Shown here: positions 63,785 through 64,000 of the stretch, piece after piece
Layout of the letters: the number at the start of each line of letters is the position of its first letter
How positions within the stretch are numbered: the first letter of the stretch is position 1
Assembly: GCA_012934845.2 (NCBI GenBank)
Contig: WNNJ02002296.1
Location: 1-64,000 of the forward strand
Reading direction: 5' to 3'
From: Pomphorhynchus laevis
Taxonomy: Eukaryota; Acanthocephala; Palaeacanthocephala; Echinorhynchida; Pomphorhynchidae
Length of the DNA: 64,000 bases
The notes under the pieces: model-generated
What the model saw: only the letters and a program-made list of their open reading frames with translations
Told to the model about the DNA's origin: nothing
Database searches by the model: none
Program-made: the position numbers and the translations under genes

Positions 63785-64000
63785 AAAATTATTTTTAGTG
63801 GCAAATGCGTGCCAACGGCGCGCTTACAAGCCCATAAAGAATAAAGAAAATAATAAAACTGATAAAAAATCACAGACGAATTTAAAATAGTATGAACAAG
63901 GAAGTTGAGCGGATGTACGAAGGGAGCAAATTCCAAGCAAGAGGAGCAGCAAGAGGAAAGGAACGGAGGCGGGAATTTGTCGAATAATTTGGAATGTAGA
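63785..64000 (-). mobile_element. 3' end of a family C-like LINE at the right edge
   Basis: GTGGCAAATGCGTGCC, then GGCGCGCTTACA, is the reverse complement of the family C 3' tail (TGTAAGCGTGCGCC, GGTACGCATTTGCCAC at about 44,805-44,831). Purine-rich sequence then runs to the window end, as expected for the reverse strand of this pyrimidine-rich LINE. Most of the element lies outside the window. Confidence 0.6.

Overview
The window is AT-rich (introns and spacers look well under 30 % GC) eukaryotic nuclear DNA from an invertebrate animal. Two conserved metazoan genes for mitochondrial proteins, GT-AG introns, and several retroelement classes (CR1-like LINEs, restriction-like-endonuclease LINEs, Penelope-like elements, Ty3/gypsy elements) support this. 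A helminth or similar small invertebrate is possible, but the sequence alone does not fix the phylum. I see no rRNA, tRNA or CRISPR.

From 1 to about 45 kb the window is a retroelement graveyard with no host gene that I can support. It holds a dispersed repeat family (called R here) with a nested cruciform (1-1032), and a CR1-like LINE (family A, 3.05-10.0 kb) split by a young Ty3/gypsy element (6029-9981) with identical 84-bp LTRs and an AAGCC target duplication. These are followed by a head-to-tail pair of R2-group LINEs (10.3-13.9 kb), a reverse-strand LINE (14.0-16.7 kb), an old gypsy copy (17.1-20.2 kb), and a long-ORF family A LINE (24.4-27.9 kb). From 20 to 45 kb lie several copies of a pyrimidine-rich LINE (family C), repeatedly broken by other elements. 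One copy is split at 30,497/33,918 by a 3.4-kb block containing R2-group pieces and a reverse-strand family B LINE.

From 45.1 to 59.1 kb a single host gene emerges when short open segments are read as exons. Seven exons with consistent splice phases encode a 378-residue mitochondrial ribosomal protein mL37 (MRPL37). Its five large introns (1.7-4.1 kb) carry Penelope-like reverse transcriptase and GIY-YIG endonuclease fragments, three inverted-repeat elements, R copies and a local duplication. The sixth intron is only 50 bp. A reverse-strand candidate coding segment of unknown identity sits in intron 4.

From 59.1 kb to the end there is another R2-group endonuclease fragment between direct repeats, then AT-rich spacer, then an intact intronless FOXRED1 gene (62,046-63,629; complex I assembly factor). 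The 3' end of a reverse-strand family C-like LINE is at the right edge. mL37 serves mitochondrial translation and FOXRED1 serves respiratory complex I assembly, so the only two recognisable host genes both act in the mitochondrion. They lie on the same strand about 2.9 kb apart, each apparently with its own transcription unit.
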